A stretch of 57,223 bases of DNA from Bacteroidota bacterium (GCA_009908855.1 JAAAOM010000026.1:1-57223); one strand, 5' to 3'. Counted from the stretch's first letter, positions 34,601 through 44,589 are shown. Notes: generated by a model not told the origin, from the letters alone. Numbers and translations: made by a program.

Positions 34601-36859
34601 ATGAAAAAACTAATGCTGGTATCGGTAGTAATAATAACTATGCTATTCACTTCTCAAATGAATGAAATTCTTGCTCAATCCGGTGCAATTGACAAAAAGG
34701 TTGATTCATTGCTGGCCATTATGACCCTGGAGGAAAAAATCGGACAAATGAATCAATACAGCAGTTTTTGGAACCCGACGGGCCCCATCCCTGAAGGCAG
34801 TAATGAACAGATGAGGTATAATCATATCAAAAGCGGATTGGTAGGTTCGATGCTTAATGTATATGGTGTTGAAAATGTCAGGGCTGTACAGGAGATTGCA
34901 GTAAATGAGACGCGACTGGGAATACCCATTATATTTGGGTTGGATGTTGTGCATGGGCATAGAACTGTGTTTCCTATACCATTGGCTGAGTCAGCTAGTT
35001 GGGATATGGAGGCCATCGAAAGCGCAGCCAGATATGCAGCCGTTGAGGCATCAGCTGCTGGAGTGAACTGGACTTTTGCCCCCATGGTGGATATTTCTCG
35101 TGATGCACGTTGGGGAAGGGTGATGGAAGGAGCCGGAGAAGACCCATACCTGGGCTCCAAAATTGCTATGGCGCGTGTTAAAGGGTTTCAGGGAGATGAC
35201 CTGTCAAAGCCAAATACCATCGCAGCAACTGCCAAACATTTAGCCGGGTACGGATTTCCTGAAGCTGGCAAAGACTACAATTCAGTTGATGTCAGTCATT
35301 CTATATTATATAATGTAATACTTCCACCATTTAAGGCATCGCTGGATGCTGATGTTAAATCGGTTATGAATGCCTTTAACTCGCTCAATGGAGTGCCCGC
35401 AACAGCAAGCCATTTTTTACAAAGAGATATCTTAAAAGAAGACTGGGACTTTCAGGGATTTGTATTATCTGATTGGGCCTCAGGCTTAGAAATGATTGAT
35501 CATGGCTATGCACGTGATTTAAAACACGTTGCTGAATTATCAGTCATTGCAGGCTCTGATATGGATATGGAATCCCTGGCTTATGTGCAACACCTCGAAG
35601 AACTGGTTGAATCGGGCACAGTGGAAATGCATATTATTGACGATGCTGTAAGAAGAATTTTACGGGTAAAATATGAACTGGGACTATTTGAAGACCCATA
35701 TAAATATTGCGATTTGCAACGGGAAAAAGAATTAATTTATCATCCTGACCATTTAGAGGCCGCTTTGGAGATGGCCAAAAAATCAATTGTATTACTTAAA
35801 AATAATAATGACCTTTTACCATTAAATAAAAAGCAACAAAATATTGCTGTTATTGGTGCGCTAGCAGCTGATAAAAACAGTCCGTTGGGTAATTGGCGTA
35901 TAGGTTCGGAAGACAGTACAGCCATTTCAGTACTCGAAGGCCTGGATAAATATACAAATGATTATAAATATGTCAAAGGGCCTGATTTTGTAATGGAAGA
36001 AACTTTTTTTCACAGCCATGTAAATATCAACCAAACCGATACGAACGGATTTGCTGAAGCCATACAAACAGCCAAAAACGCTGAAGTAGTGATTATGGTG
36101 CTGGGTGAACATGGTTTTCAGACGGGAGAGGGAAGAAGCAGAGCGCACATTGGATTGCCCGGGCTTCAGCAGGAATTGCTGGAAGCTGTTTACGAAGTAA
36201 ATCAAAATATTGTTTTGGTACTTATGAATGGTCGTCCGCTTACCATAACCTGGGCTGATGAACACATTCCATCTATATTGGAAACCTGGCAGTTAGGCTC
36301 ACAAAGCGGTAATGCCATTGCAGCGGTGTTGTTTGGCGATTATAACCCTGGTGGTAAATTACCGATGACTTTTCCGCGAAGTGTTGGCCAGATACCCATT
36401 TATTATAATCATTTCAGCACCGGCAGACCCGTTTCACACAACTCTGTTTTTTGGTCTCATTATACCGATGAAACGAACAGTCCTCTGTATCCCTTTGGTT
36501 ACGGACTTAGTTATACCGAATTTGAATATGCCAACTTAAGCCTTGATACCACTAATAACGAAGCCATTAAGGTTATGGTTGATGTTACAAACGTAGGTGA
36601 TGTAGCCGGCGAAGAAGTTGTACAGCTTTATATACAGGATGAAGTGGCGAGTCTGGTCAGACCGGTTAAGGAGCTAAAAGGATTTGATAAAATTAATTTA
36701 AGACCCGGTGAATCGAAAGAAGTAACCTTTACACTTACTGATCAGGAATTGGGTTTCTATAACAACGAAGGTGAATACCTGGTTGAACCGGGAAAATTTA
36801 ATGTGATGGTGGGAACCAATTCTGCCGATGTGTTAAAAACATCATTTATTAAGAAATAG
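34601..36859 (+). CDS. bglX: Glycoside hydrolase family 3 beta-glucosidase, BglX type
   Basis: Periplasmic enzyme of 752 residues that releases terminal beta-linked glucose or related sugars from oligosaccharides. Signal peptide at residues 1-25. The GH3 N-terminal barrel carries GLDVVHGHRTVFPIPLAES, NWTFAPMVDISRDARWGR, EGAGEDPYLGS, TAKHLAGYG and the nucleophile Asp291 in GFVLSDWASG. The alpha/beta sandwich has the VLLKNNNDLLPL and LGEHGFQTGEG segments (acid/base region), and a C-terminal fibronectin-III-like domain ends the protein (GYGLSYTEFEY onwards). It is a single gene, convergent with the phosphonate locus; a link to that locus is not evident. Confidence 0.93.
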   Translation: MKKLMLVSVVIITMLFTSQMNEILAQSGAIDKKVDSLLAIMTLEEKIGQMNQYSSFWNPTGPIPEGSNEQMRYNHIKSGLVGSMLNVYGVENVRAVQEIAVNETRLGIPIIFGLDVVHGHRTVFPIPLAESASWDMEAIESAARYAAVEASAAGVNWTFAPMVDISRDARWGRVMEGAGEDPYLGSKIAMARVKGFQGDDLSKPNTIAATAKHLAGYGFPEAGKDYNSVDVSHSILYNVILPPFKASLDADVKSVMNAFNSLNGVPATASHFLQRDILKEDWDFQGFVLSDWASGLEMIDHGYARDLKHVAELSVIAGSDMDMESLAYVQHLEELVESGTVEMHIIDDAVRRILRVKYELGLFEDPYKYCDLQREKELIYHPDHLEAALEMAKKSIVLLKNNNDLLPLNKKQQNIAVIGALAADKNSPLGNWRIGSEDSTAISVLEGLDKYTNDYKYVKGPDFVMEETFFHSHVNINQTDTNGFAEAIQTAKNAEVVIMVLGEHGFQTGEGRSRAHIGLPGLQQELLEAVYEVNQNIVLVLMNGRPLTITWADEHIPSILETWQLGSQSGNAIAAVLFGDYNPGGKLPMTFPRSVGQIPIYYNHFSTGRPVSHNSVFWSHYTDETNSPLYPFGYGLSYTEFEYANLSLDTTNNEAIKVMVDVTNVGDVAGEEVVQLYIQDEVASLVRPVKELKGFDKINLRPGESKEVTFTLTDQELGFYNNEGEYLVEPGKFNVMVGTNSADVLKTSFIKK

Positions 36860-36887
36860 ATTAAGTTTTATAAAATATTCAAAAATT

Positions 36888-36917
36888 AAAGCCATCCCTG
36901 TTTTTTGGGATGGCTTT
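36888..36917. terminator. Hairpin between GH3 gene and phosphonate operon
   Basis: Perfect 11-bp stem (36888-36898 with 36907-36917) and a T-rich 8-nt loop, placed between the convergent stops of the GH3 gene and phnW. The minus strand continues into a T-rich stretch, so it probably ends the long phosphonate transcript as well. Confidence 0.7.
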
Positions 36918-37002
36918 GCAAAAAAACTGAATCTTAAAAACCAACGAAAAACTGTACTGCAAGGAATATTCCCTGTTGCTTTAAGCGTGTAAACAAACTA
37001 AA

Positions 37003-38118
37003 CTATACAGTTATCTTTTGTATCATCTCGTTAATTACCGCTGCAATGGCTTCGAGTAACGAGCGTATGTCTTTTTCATAAATCTGCCCGATATTTCCTA
37101 TCCGAAAACAATCAACCCGACTTAATTTACCGGGATAAATGGTAAATCCCTTTTGATTAAGCATACTGTAAAACATCTCAAAATCGAAATAATCACCGGA
37201 AGGATATAAAAATGCTGTTATAATATGCCCTCTAAGTTTTTCATGCACATACGGCTCAAAACCCAGTTTTACCATAGCCGACATAAGTAATTCGTAATTT
37301 TGGCGGTACCGTTCTACCCTGGCCTTTATACCACCCTCATTTTCCAGTTCGGTTAATGCCTTATAAAATGCCAGCAATGCATGTGTCGGGGGGGTAAAAC
37401 GGAATTGTCCGTTTATTTCCAGCCCCTGCCATTGTGCATATAAATCAAGTGAGAGGCTTCTGCTTCGGCCTTTTGTTTGTTCTAAATGAGCCCTATTGGC
37501 CAGGGTGAATGAAAATCCGGGTACCCCTTCCAAACATTTATTGGATGATGAAACGAGATAGTCGATATGCGCCTGAGGAATTGTAAAATCAACACCTCCA
37601 AAACTACTCATGGCATCAACAATAAATATTTTGTGGTATGTATTACAAAGCTTTCCCACTTCATCTATCGGATTCATTATTCCCGTAGTTGTTTCGCAAT
37701 GCACCATTGCTACATGGGTAATGGAAGCATCAGACCTCAAATAATTTTCAATTTCATGCTTATCGGGAATTTCATTTTCAGCACATTCCAATGCAACATG
37801 TGATATAGAATGTCTTTGGGCTATTTTAAGCATCCGATTGCCATAAGCGCCATTGATCAATAGCAGTAATTTTCCATTTTGTGGGATAACACCAGATAAT
37901 ACCGACTCAATGCCAAAAGTGCCGGAGCCCTGCATAATGACACATTCATAGCCCTGGTCTTTGGAAACACCACCCAGCGCTAATAGCCGGGTTCTAATTT
38001 CTTTTACTGTTTCGATAAAGACATAATCACGCGAGCCAAGATCACGCAGCATGGCTTCCTTAACGGTTGTACTAGTGTTGAGCGGACCGGGTGTAAAGAG
38101 CAGGTTGTTGTTTTTCAT
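37003..38118 (-). CDS. phnW: 2-Aminoethylphosphonate--pyruvate transaminase PhnW
   Basis: Transfers the amino group of 2-aminoethylphosphonate (AEP) to pyruvate, giving phosphonoacetaldehyde and alanine. Family features: the N-terminal LLFTPGPLNTS and DLGSRDYVF, VIMQGSGTFGIE, Asp168 in VDAMSSFGG for the PLP ring, and the Schiff-base Lys194 in SSNKCLEGVPGFSF. The length of 371 residues is typical. It is the last gene of the phosphonate operon, 6 bp after the phosphatase-superfamily gene. Its product is the substrate of PhnX encoded in the same run. Confidence 0.96.
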   Translation of the reverse strand: MKNNNLLFTPGPLNTSTTVKEAMLRDLGSRDYVFIETVKEIRTRLLALGGVSKDQGYECVIMQGSGTFGIESVLSGVIPQNGKLLLLINGAYGNRMLKIAQRHSISHVALECAENEIPDKHEIENYLRSDASITHVAMVHCETTTGIMNPIDEVGKLCNTYHKIFIVDAMSSFGGVDFTIPQAHIDYLVSSSNKCLEGVPGFSFTLANRAHLEQTKGRSRSLSLDLYAQWQGLEINGQFRFTPPTHALLAFYKALTELENEGGIKARVERYRQNYELLMSAMVKLGFEPYVHEKLRGHIITAFLYPSGDYFDFEMFYSMLNQKGFTIYPGKLSRVDCFRIGNIGQIYEKDIRSLLEAIAAVINEMIQKITV

Positions 38119-38124
38119 GCCTGG

Positions 38125-39213
38125 TTATTTTTTGAGGATGTCGAGTGCTTCACCCATCTTTTTATCCTGAGTATACGGGACACCCATAAGCTCGGCAATG
38201 GTTGCTGCATACTGAGAATTATAGTATTGACAAGCGTGTTTTATTTCACCTTTTGCTTCTACATCGGGTCCCATAATAGCAAACCAGCTTTCATCCGAAT
38301 TGGTCCATTCCACGCCGTGGCTCCTCCAGGCATCTATGCCATTTGTGCCTCGTCCATGATCGGTTGCAATGATCAGGGTTGTTTTGTTTTTGTAATCCGG
38401 ATTGGATTGTACCCACTCCCAGATCGCTTTGATAAACTGATCGGTTGTATAGGCTGAGTTTAAATAGTGGTCGTAGCGTCCGTCATGCCCAAAATCATCG
38501 GTTTCTCCATAAGCCACATAAAGTAAATCAGGTTGATATTTTTTCAGGTGCTCCATCGCATAATGATGGGTAAAGGCATCCAGGCGAACAGTATGCCAGG
38601 GGCTTGGTATTTGGGTTTGTAATTCATTCAGAAATTTTTCCTTTTCGGTAAGGTCGTTTCCGGTGACGGGTTCGAAACCGGCATTTACGGGTATTCCGCT
38701 TCTCTCTTCATTAATGATGTAGGGAAATACGTCCCATGAGCCAAAGGCTGCTACTTTTCCGCTGTGCATAGATGTGTTATTGATCACTTCAAGTACTGTT
38801 GTATAAGGATTCGGGATTTTATTATTGCTGTTAATGACTGTATCGCCAATAATACCGGTTAAAATTTCATTGTATCCCGGATATGAAAACCAGTATGGAT
38901 TGGCCAGGTCAACTTTGGAGCCATGCTTTCTGTTTCCATATAACTGACCGTGTTTGGCAATGGTATTCCAGAAAAATGGCATTAGTTTTTCACGACGGAC
39001 AAGTGGATCGCGATTCCAGAACTTGTCCACCAACACATCGGGATGTTCAACATAGTCCTTATGTCGAATAAGAATGCTGTCGGCTCCGGTGTATAAATCC
39101 TGCCAGCGCAATCCGTCCATTGTGATAAAAACGATTTTTTCAGTTTTATACTGACTATGGCCTAAAACGATAGCAGTGAATATGATTCCAACGAGTAATA
39201 AAATTTTTTTCAT
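38125..39213 (-). CDS. Exported alkaline-phosphatase-superfamily phosphodiesterase/phosphonate-ester hydrolase
   Basis: A 362-residue periplasmic enzyme with signal peptide (MKKILLLVGIIFTAIVLGHS). Metal ligands and nucleophile of the alkaline phosphatase / nucleotide pyrophosphatase fold are visible: TMDGLRW (Asp33), FSYPGYNE with Ser110 at the nucleophile position and Asn115, GETDDFGHD (Asp239, His243), ATDHGRG (Asp285, His286) and a late HGVEW His. Such enzymes cleave phosphate mono- or diesters; some relatives cleave phosphonate esters or phosphonoacetate. Given phnW on one side and pbfA on the other, release of AEP from an ester is the best guess. Its start overlaps the end of pbfA by four bases. 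Confidence 0.85.
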   Translation of the reverse strand: MKKILLLVGIIFTAIVLGHSQYKTEKIVFITMDGLRWQDLYTGADSILIRHKDYVEHPDVLVDKFWNRDPLVRREKLMPFFWNTIAKHGQLYGNRKHGSKVDLANPYWFSYPGYNEILTGIIGDTVINSNNKIPNPYTTVLEVINNTSMHSGKVAAFGSWDVFPYIINEERSGIPVNAGFEPVTGNDLTEKEKFLNELQTQIPSPWHTVRLDAFTHHYAMEHLKKYQPDLLYVAYGETDDFGHDGRYDHYLNSAYTTDQFIKAIWEWVQSNPDYKNKTTLIIATDHGRGTNGIDAWRSHGVEWTNSDESWFAIMGPDVEAKGEIKHACQYYNSQYAATIAELMGVPYTQDKKMGEALDILKK

Positions 39214-40598
39214 GATTGTGATGATTTATTGTTTTCTTGTTTAATGGCATCTTCAATGATATTAAGTGCGGTATCGAGTTCAGGTTCGGTAATGGTGAGC
39301 GGTGGAATTAAGGTTATTATATTGCCACCGGTTATTTTAAAGCTCAGTCCGTTGTCAAGACAGCGATACATAATTCGCTCGGTTGCCAGGCTTGCAGGTT
39401 CTTTCGACGACCTGTTCTCAACAAGCTCAATGGCCCAAAGCAGGCCAATACCGCGCACATCACCAATTATATCGTACGTTCCTTTCAGGTGCATCAATCG
39501 TCCGCGCACATAATCCTGATGCTGACGTACATTTACCAATACAAATTCGTTTTCAATATATTCGATGGTAGCCAGGGCAGCCCTAGCAGCCAGGGGATTT
39601 TTTTCATGGGTGTAATGCCCCACGGCTTTATGGCTCACTATATCAAATTTTTCATTGGCCATTACCATAGCAAATGGCATGATACCACCCCCCAATCCTT
39701 TACCCATTGTTACGATATCCGGTACCATATTAAAATGTTCAAAGGCGAAAAATCGGCCTGTGCGTCCCAGGCAAACTGGTATTTCATCAAAAATTAGTAA
39801 GGTGTTGTATTGATTGCAGATATATTGTACGTTTTTCCAGAAATCAGCTGGTGGTATATGCACGGAAGTATTGCGAATCGGTTCGGCCAGTAATGCACAA
39901 ACGTCTTTTTCTTTGCCCAGCATGTATTCAAGGTATTCCAGTATTTTTTCGGAGTTGTCCTTATTATCGTCGCACCACAGTCCGTTGTAATTTGAGAAAG
40001 GTGGTATATGCAGACTACCCGGCATCAATGGCCCGGTATTTTCGCGGAACATAGGTTCACCACTGTATGATGCCATATCGAGCGATGCACCATGAAAGGC
40101 CTCCCACATACTGATGATTTTGTATCGCCCGGTTAAATACCTGGCTAGTTTAATGGCCATACCATTGGCCGTAGCACCACCTGGGGCGTAAAGCACTTTA
40201 TTGAGGGATTCAGGTGCTATGGAAGTGATTTTTTTGGCCAGTTCAATGGCAGGCAAATTGGTGTAACGCCTGGTTGTAAAAGGCAGTACATCCAGTTGTT
40301 GCTTCAGTCGTTCCACCACATAATTATTTCTGAAACCAATCTGATGAGCGCTGTTCCCATGAAAATCCATGTATTTTTTACCCTCAATATCAGTCAGGTA
40401 AATGCCTTCACATTCCTGTATCACATTTAAACAAGGTGTAGACAAAGCCTGATGAATAAAATACTTTTCATCCTCTGCCAGTTGTTTTTTTGTTTGAGCA
40501 GAGCGTTTTTCTTGCCAGTTGCGTCGTAAATCAGATTGATTGCTATCTCCTTCCGACTGGTCAACTTCGTGTATATTTATTGGTTTTTTTTCTTTCAT
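39210..40598 (-). CDS. pbfA: (R)-1-hydroxy-2-aminoethylphosphonate ammonia-lyase PbfA (class III aminotransferase fold)
   Basis: PLP enzyme that eliminates ammonia from 1-hydroxy-2-aminoethylphosphonate to give phosphonoacetaldehyde. Class III aminotransferase fold with Asp271 (IFDEIPVCLGRTG) and Lys300 in MGKGLGGGIMPFA. Features I associate with the PbfA subgroup, not ordinary transaminases, are YFIHQALSTPCLNV, MDFHGNSAHQIGF, YAPGGATANGMA and VGHYTHEKNPLAA. The 40-residue charged N-terminal tail is a little long. It lies between the transporter (10 bp) and the phosphodiesterase gene (four-base overlap), with PhnX to consume its product. An ordinary aminotransferase is the alternative, less likely by context and motifs. 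Confidence 0.87.
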   Translation of the reverse strand: MKEKKPINIHEVDQSEGDSNQSDLRRNWQEKRSAQTKKQLAEDEKYFIHQALSTPCLNVIQECEGIYLTDIEGKKYMDFHGNSAHQIGFRNNYVVERLKQQLDVLPFTTRRYTNLPAIELAKKITSIAPESLNKVLYAPGGATANGMAIKLARYLTGRYKIISMWEAFHGASLDMASYSGEPMFRENTGPLMPGSLHIPPFSNYNGLWCDDNKDNSEKILEYLEYMLGKEKDVCALLAEPIRNTSVHIPPADFWKNVQYICNQYNTLLIFDEIPVCLGRTGRFFAFEHFNMVPDIVTMGKGLGGGIMPFAMVMANEKFDIVSHKAVGHYTHEKNPLAARAALATIEYIENEFVLVNVRQHQDYVRGRLMHLKGTYDIIGDVRGIGLLWAIELVENRSSKEPASLATERIMYRCLDNGLSFKITGGNIITLIPPLTITEPELDTALNIIEDAIKQENNKSSQS

Positions 40599-40608
40599 AA
40601 ATCAATAT

Positions 40609-41892
40609 TTAAAGGCTGTAAGAGGGTTGCGCTTCTATCGCTTCTTCTTTTTTGTAGTTCCACTTTGTGCTTAACAGTACTGCTGATATGAATGAGACAG
40701 CCAGGAATCCCCTAAACAGGAAATCCCATCCATAGCTTTCGCTGATAAATGCCACCACATAAGGTGATATCAATTGTCCCATTGAGCCAACCCCATTAAT
40801 AAAACCGGCTGCTTTGGCCGCGCCTTTTTCAGTGCCCAGGTCCATGGCAGCTGCACCCGACATTAAAGCATCAGGGCCATAAGTCATAAAACCTATGAGC
40901 CCGATGCTGATTGTTGTAAATACTAACCCCTGTGAACTCAGAAATGGCTGCAGGGCGAAAACCACCGTAAGTCCGAATAGCATGAGCGCACCAATGGGAA
41001 AACGTCGCGACTGAAACATTTTATCGGAGGCATACCCGGCAAAGATAACACCGGCAAATCCTACTAATTCATAAGCCGATGAGCTGTATCCGGCCGCTTT
41101 TTGTGAATAGCCAAGCCCCTGTTCTAAATAGGTGGGCAACCAGAATAAAAAGGTATACCGTGTAAACTTGATGAAGAAATACATGATGGCCGCTATCCAT
41201 ATTGCTGAGTTGGTTAGAATATCTTTGAGTGGCACTGTATCATCTTTGGCAATCTCCGAATTTTTATGTTTTACCAATGGCACTAAACCCGCTGATGCAG
41301 GGGTATTTCTGGTAAATATTACAAATACAGAGGCGATGATGGCCAACACAATAGCGGGCGCCCAAAAGGCTCTTTTCCAATCGAGGGAGGGTAATATGGA
41401 TTGATTGGTAAGCCACCAGGTTGCAAACAGGGTAGCCAAAAAGCCACCTGTCACATAACAGGTTGTCCACCACGACATAACAATGCCCCTTTCATTGGGC
41501 CTGTACCAGCTCGACATGGTTTTTACCAATCCCGGCCATCCCGATGACTGGCCAAAACCATTCAACCCTGCCAAAAAAATCAGCACCCCGACCGAACCCG
41601 CCAAACCCATAAAAAAATTGGCAATAACCGAAAGAAATAAGCCAATACCTACTATGAGCCTGGGGCCTTTTTGATCACTCAAATATCCGTTTAAAAATTG
41701 TCCCAGCATATACATAATGCTGTAAAAACCCACTATTTTGGCAAAATCAGCATTGGTGGTTCCAAATTCGGTTTGTAACGAAGTGTTGAGTACACTAATA
41801 TTTTTCCGGCAGAAGTAAAACCCGAAATATGCCAGCCAGGTTACGGCAAAAATGCGGAAACGAAAAATTTTATGTTGTTTGGTTAAAATCAT
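40609..41892 (-). CDS. OPA-family MFS organophosphate/phosphonate transporter
   Basis: Inner-membrane carrier of 427 residues with twelve predicted helices. The N-terminus RFRIFAVTWLAYFGFYFCRK carries the Tyr/Arg-Lys pattern of the GlpT/UhpT organophosphate:phosphate antiporters, followed by YMLGQFLNGYLSDQKGPR and SGWPGLVKTMSSWY with the GW-P motif. Relatives exchange glycerol-3-phosphate or hexose phosphate for inorganic phosphate. Located between phnX and pbfA, it most likely imports AEP or hydroxy-AEP; phosphate made by PhnX could be the counter-ion. Substrate is inferred from context. Confidence 0.86.
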   Translation of the reverse strand: MILTKQHKIFRFRIFAVTWLAYFGFYFCRKNISVLNTSLQTEFGTTNADFAKIVGFYSIMYMLGQFLNGYLSDQKGPRLIVGIGLFLSVIANFFMGLAGSVGVLIFLAGLNGFGQSSGWPGLVKTMSSWYRPNERGIVMSWWTTCYVTGGFLATLFATWWLTNQSILPSLDWKRAFWAPAIVLAIIASVFVIFTRNTPASAGLVPLVKHKNSEIAKDDTVPLKDILTNSAIWIAAIMYFFIKFTRYTFLFWLPTYLEQGLGYSQKAAGYSSSAYELVGFAGVIFAGYASDKMFQSRRFPIGALMLFGLTVVFALQPFLSSQGLVFTTISIGLIGFMTYGPDALMSGAAAMDLGTEKGAAKAAGFINGVGSMGQLISPYVVAFISESYGWDFLFRGFLAVSFISAVLLSTKWNYKKEEAIEAQPSYSL

Positions 41893-41962
41893 CTTTTTTA
41901 AGATATTTTGTTCATCATAGATTAATACAAAGTCTATCTTAAGTTTGGGTTATTATTTCATT

Positions 41963-42799
41963 TCAACCTATAAATTGCTTATTACTTAATGGCGTTTCTC
42001 CGTGTTTAATTTGGCTGTCAATTTCCTGAAGCACTTCTGCGCATTCCCAGATGCCTTGCACCACATAGTGGGCCCCTGCCTTTTTCATTTTCACTTCTGA
42101 TTGTTGAAGTCTTTCTCTGAGCCATGTTGGATCAGCATTTTGAACATCATGTTCCGACAGGCCAACCTCGTTGCCCGATTTGGTAATCCCTATGGTCCAC
42201 ATACCGGCATTTAATCCTTCTTCAATGTCGGCAATGGTATCACCTATTTTAACTGTGTGATGCATGGGAAAAACATTCAGCCTGATGGCATTTAAATAGC
42301 ACATCCAGGGTTTGGGTCGTCCATCAGTAACGTCTGACGAGGTAATAATAGCATCAGGGGTAAATCCATGGTTCCCGGCCACCGGAATTACTCTGTCCAT
42401 CATTGTAGATACATAGCCTGTGGTAGAACCCACCTTCACATGATTTCTTCGTAGTTGTTCCAGGAGGTCTACCGCACCGTTTATAGGAGTTGAATAATCG
42501 GCAACAATAGCGGCCAGTGAGGGTTCTAAATCGTTATATAATTTATTGGGTATATCCTCATCCATTTCAACCTGGTATTTTTGTTTCCATTGCTGTTGAA
42601 CTTTATCCATTTTTAGCAATGCCACCAAATGATCTTTTTTGGCTAGTCCCATTGGTTCCCGGGCATCCTGCATGGTTATTTCAATACCTTTTTTTGCCAA
42701 TACTTCTACAAAAACTCTTGTTGGGGCAATACAGCCATAATCCACGGTAGTACCAGCCCAATCGAAAATTACTGCCTTTAACGATCCTTTTAATTGCAT
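41963..42799 (-). CDS. phnX: Phosphonoacetaldehyde hydrolase (phosphonatase) PhnX
   Basis: Breaks the C-P bond of phosphonoacetaldehyde, giving acetaldehyde and phosphate. HAD-superfamily enzyme with the atypical motif I FDWAGTTVD (Asp13, Ala15), the cap-domain Schiff-base Lys54 in PMGLAKKDHL that distinguishes phosphonatases, GSTTGY (motif II region) and GRPKPWM with GDTIADIEEG (motifs III/IV). The length of 278 residues is normal. It sits 14 bp after a secreted phosphoesterase gene and 70 bp before the OPA transporter gene. It is the key enzyme defining this locus as phosphonate catabolic. Confidence 0.97.
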   Translation of the reverse strand: MQLKGSLKAVIFDWAGTTVDYGCIAPTRVFVEVLAKKGIEITMQDAREPMGLAKKDHLVALLKMDKVQQQWKQKYQVEMDEDIPNKLYNDLEPSLAAIVADYSTPINGAVDLLEQLRRNHVKVGSTTGYVSTMMDRVIPVAGNHGFTPDAIITSSDVTDGRPKPWMCYLNAIRLNVFPMHHTVKIGDTIADIEEGLNAGMWTIGITKSGNEVGLSEHDVQNADPTWLRERLQQSEVKMKKAGAHYVVQGIWECAEVLQEIDSQIKHGETPLSNKQFIG

Positions 42800-42813
42800 G
42801 TTTACTGATTAAT

Positions 42814-44583
42814 TTATTCGTGAATGTTAATAATGAGCTTATCAACCACATCGCCGTTTGGTTGAATGGCTTTCAATAAAACCTGTTGGTCGATAAGCTT
42901 AATTTGTGTGTATAAATGCGATTTAATAACCGTGTCCATAACCGGATATTCAGATAATTCAGAGGGTTCAATATTACCTCCGCCGGTACCTGAAATGACA
43001 AAGTGTGTTGTGTGATTGCCATATTGTTTGGATAAACGCTCATAATCATGGGTATGGCCGGCAAGCACAAAATCAATCCGGTATTTTTCAGCCAGTGAGT
43101 CAACCAATGCCTTTACCATCGGAGCACCATGATAACCGGGCCAACCCTGTGAATACGGTGGCTGATGCAGCATCAGGAACCGAATTTTGGCGTTTTGCCA
43201 GGCCTTACTATTTATTTGATTGTACATCCACTGAAACTGCTCTGATTCTTCAGGAATGGAAAGCGGAAAGAATTCATTGAAATCGATGGCCAGGAAATAG
43301 TAATCCTTAATGTTGAATGATTTATATCCTTGTTCTTCCAGGGTATACCGGCGTAGATGAGTAGGGTTGAAGTTATGGAAAACCCCGTCGTAATCGTGAT
43401 TACCCGGTACAATCAGCGTTGGTAGAACCTGCGTGCCTTTGGTTAAAGAACGGGTAAAATATTGATACTGCTCTTCGGATGATCCGTTGGATACCAAATC
43501 ACCCAGACCAATTGAGAATTGAACATTATCCTCTAATTGAATGCCGACAATTTTTCTGAATGTATCCCAACCACCCTGACTGTCGCCCCAGCAACCAATG
43601 GTTAAAGTATCGGCCAATATGTTGGCTATACGAAAGGTATCTGTGTAATGATCCTTATGCTGAAGCCAGCAGGTTAAGCCATCATGAGCTTCTGTCAATG
43701 GTAATTCAACATATTGCAAAGACTTATTGAAAAGGGTTTTTGAAGTGATGATTTTATTGTTATCGGAAGTACGATAATGCAATTCAAGTGTGTCTGAATT
43801 ATTGAGTTGCCAGGCTATTTTAAGGGTTGAATCGAATAACAAAGCATACGGCGGTATTGTAAAAAACGTATTTGATCGGAAATATGCCATTGCTGTATCC
43901 GGTGTGGTGTTTTCAGCAAATGATTTTTCCAATTGTTGCAGGTCTTTTTCACCAGGACTGTCAATGGAAATGTAATGCTGCCAGATATTTTTTCGTATGC
44001 TGCGTTGATTTAATTGTTCAAAGTACATGGCGAAATCTTCTTCTTTTGCGATCTTTGCATGTCGCAGTCCGCCATGCATAGCCTGATTCATAACCCGCAA
44101 GACCAGCCAGGTACTGTCCGCACTTGCGGGCAGGGAATATATATTATCATGCAGGGGATCAATCCACCCGCCTTGGTAATAAATCCGGGCACCATCATCC
44201 GGGTTAATATGTAGTATGTTAGTGTTTTTGAATTTTACCTTTTTGCGATACCATATAGCGGTATAGGGAGCCAGGATATCCTTATCCGGTAAATCTATAA
44301 TTTCGGTATCAACAAACTCGGGTATATGATCTACATAACTACCTTCATTTGTTTTTGAAACCATGCGCTCCCATTTTTCAAACGGCCTAAATGGTGTTTC
44401 TATAGGATCAAAAAGCATTGCACGGACCTGTGATTGTAAAGGTGATGGCAGTTCCTGATAGCGTATGTGTATGGTATCCATCTCGAGCAGCTGACCGATA
44501 TATGTGGGTTGTTCATACTGTGGCCTGCATGCCCAAATACTAACTATGCCAATTACAAGGTGAAAAATATTCCTGGCTTTCAT
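42814..44583 (-). CDS. Calcineurin-type metallophosphoesterase lipoprotein (purple-acid-phosphatase-like)
   Basis: A 589-residue exported lipoprotein; the signal peptide ends SIWAC with Cys19 lipidated. The first 320 residues are beta-rich with no named domain, including a jelly-roll-like stretch (GARIYYQGGWIDPLHDN). The phosphoesterase domain has all five metal motifs: GCWGDSQGG (Asp334), LGDLVSNG (Asp362), PGNHDYDG (Asn395, His396), LHQPPY (His473) and AGHTHDYER (His510, His512). It begins 5 bp after the LamG-phosphoesterase stop. It probably frees phosphate or phosphonate groups from substrate in the periplasm or on the surface. Confidence 0.88.
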   Translation of the reverse strand: MKARNIFHLVIGIVSIWACRPQYEQPTYIGQLLEMDTIHIRYQELPSPLQSQVRAMLFDPIETPFRPFEKWERMVSKTNEGSYVDHIPEFVDTEIIDLPDKDILAPYTAIWYRKKVKFKNTNILHINPDDGARIYYQGGWIDPLHDNIYSLPASADSTWLVLRVMNQAMHGGLRHAKIAKEEDFAMYFEQLNQRSIRKNIWQHYISIDSPGEKDLQQLEKSFAENTTPDTAMAYFRSNTFFTIPPYALLFDSTLKIAWQLNNSDTLELHYRTSDNNKIITSKTLFNKSLQYVELPLTEAHDGLTCWLQHKDHYTDTFRIANILADTLTIGCWGDSQGGWDTFRKIVGIQLEDNVQFSIGLGDLVSNGSSEEQYQYFTRSLTKGTQVLPTLIVPGNHDYDGVFHNFNPTHLRRYTLEEQGYKSFNIKDYYFLAIDFNEFFPLSIPEESEQFQWMYNQINSKAWQNAKIRFLMLHQPPYSQGWPGYHGAPMVKALVDSLAEKYRIDFVLAGHTHDYERLSKQYGNHTTHFVISGTGGGNIEPSELSEYPVMDTVIKSHLYTQIKLIDQQVLLKAIQPNGDVVDKLIINIHE

Positions 44584-44589
44584 GATTAA

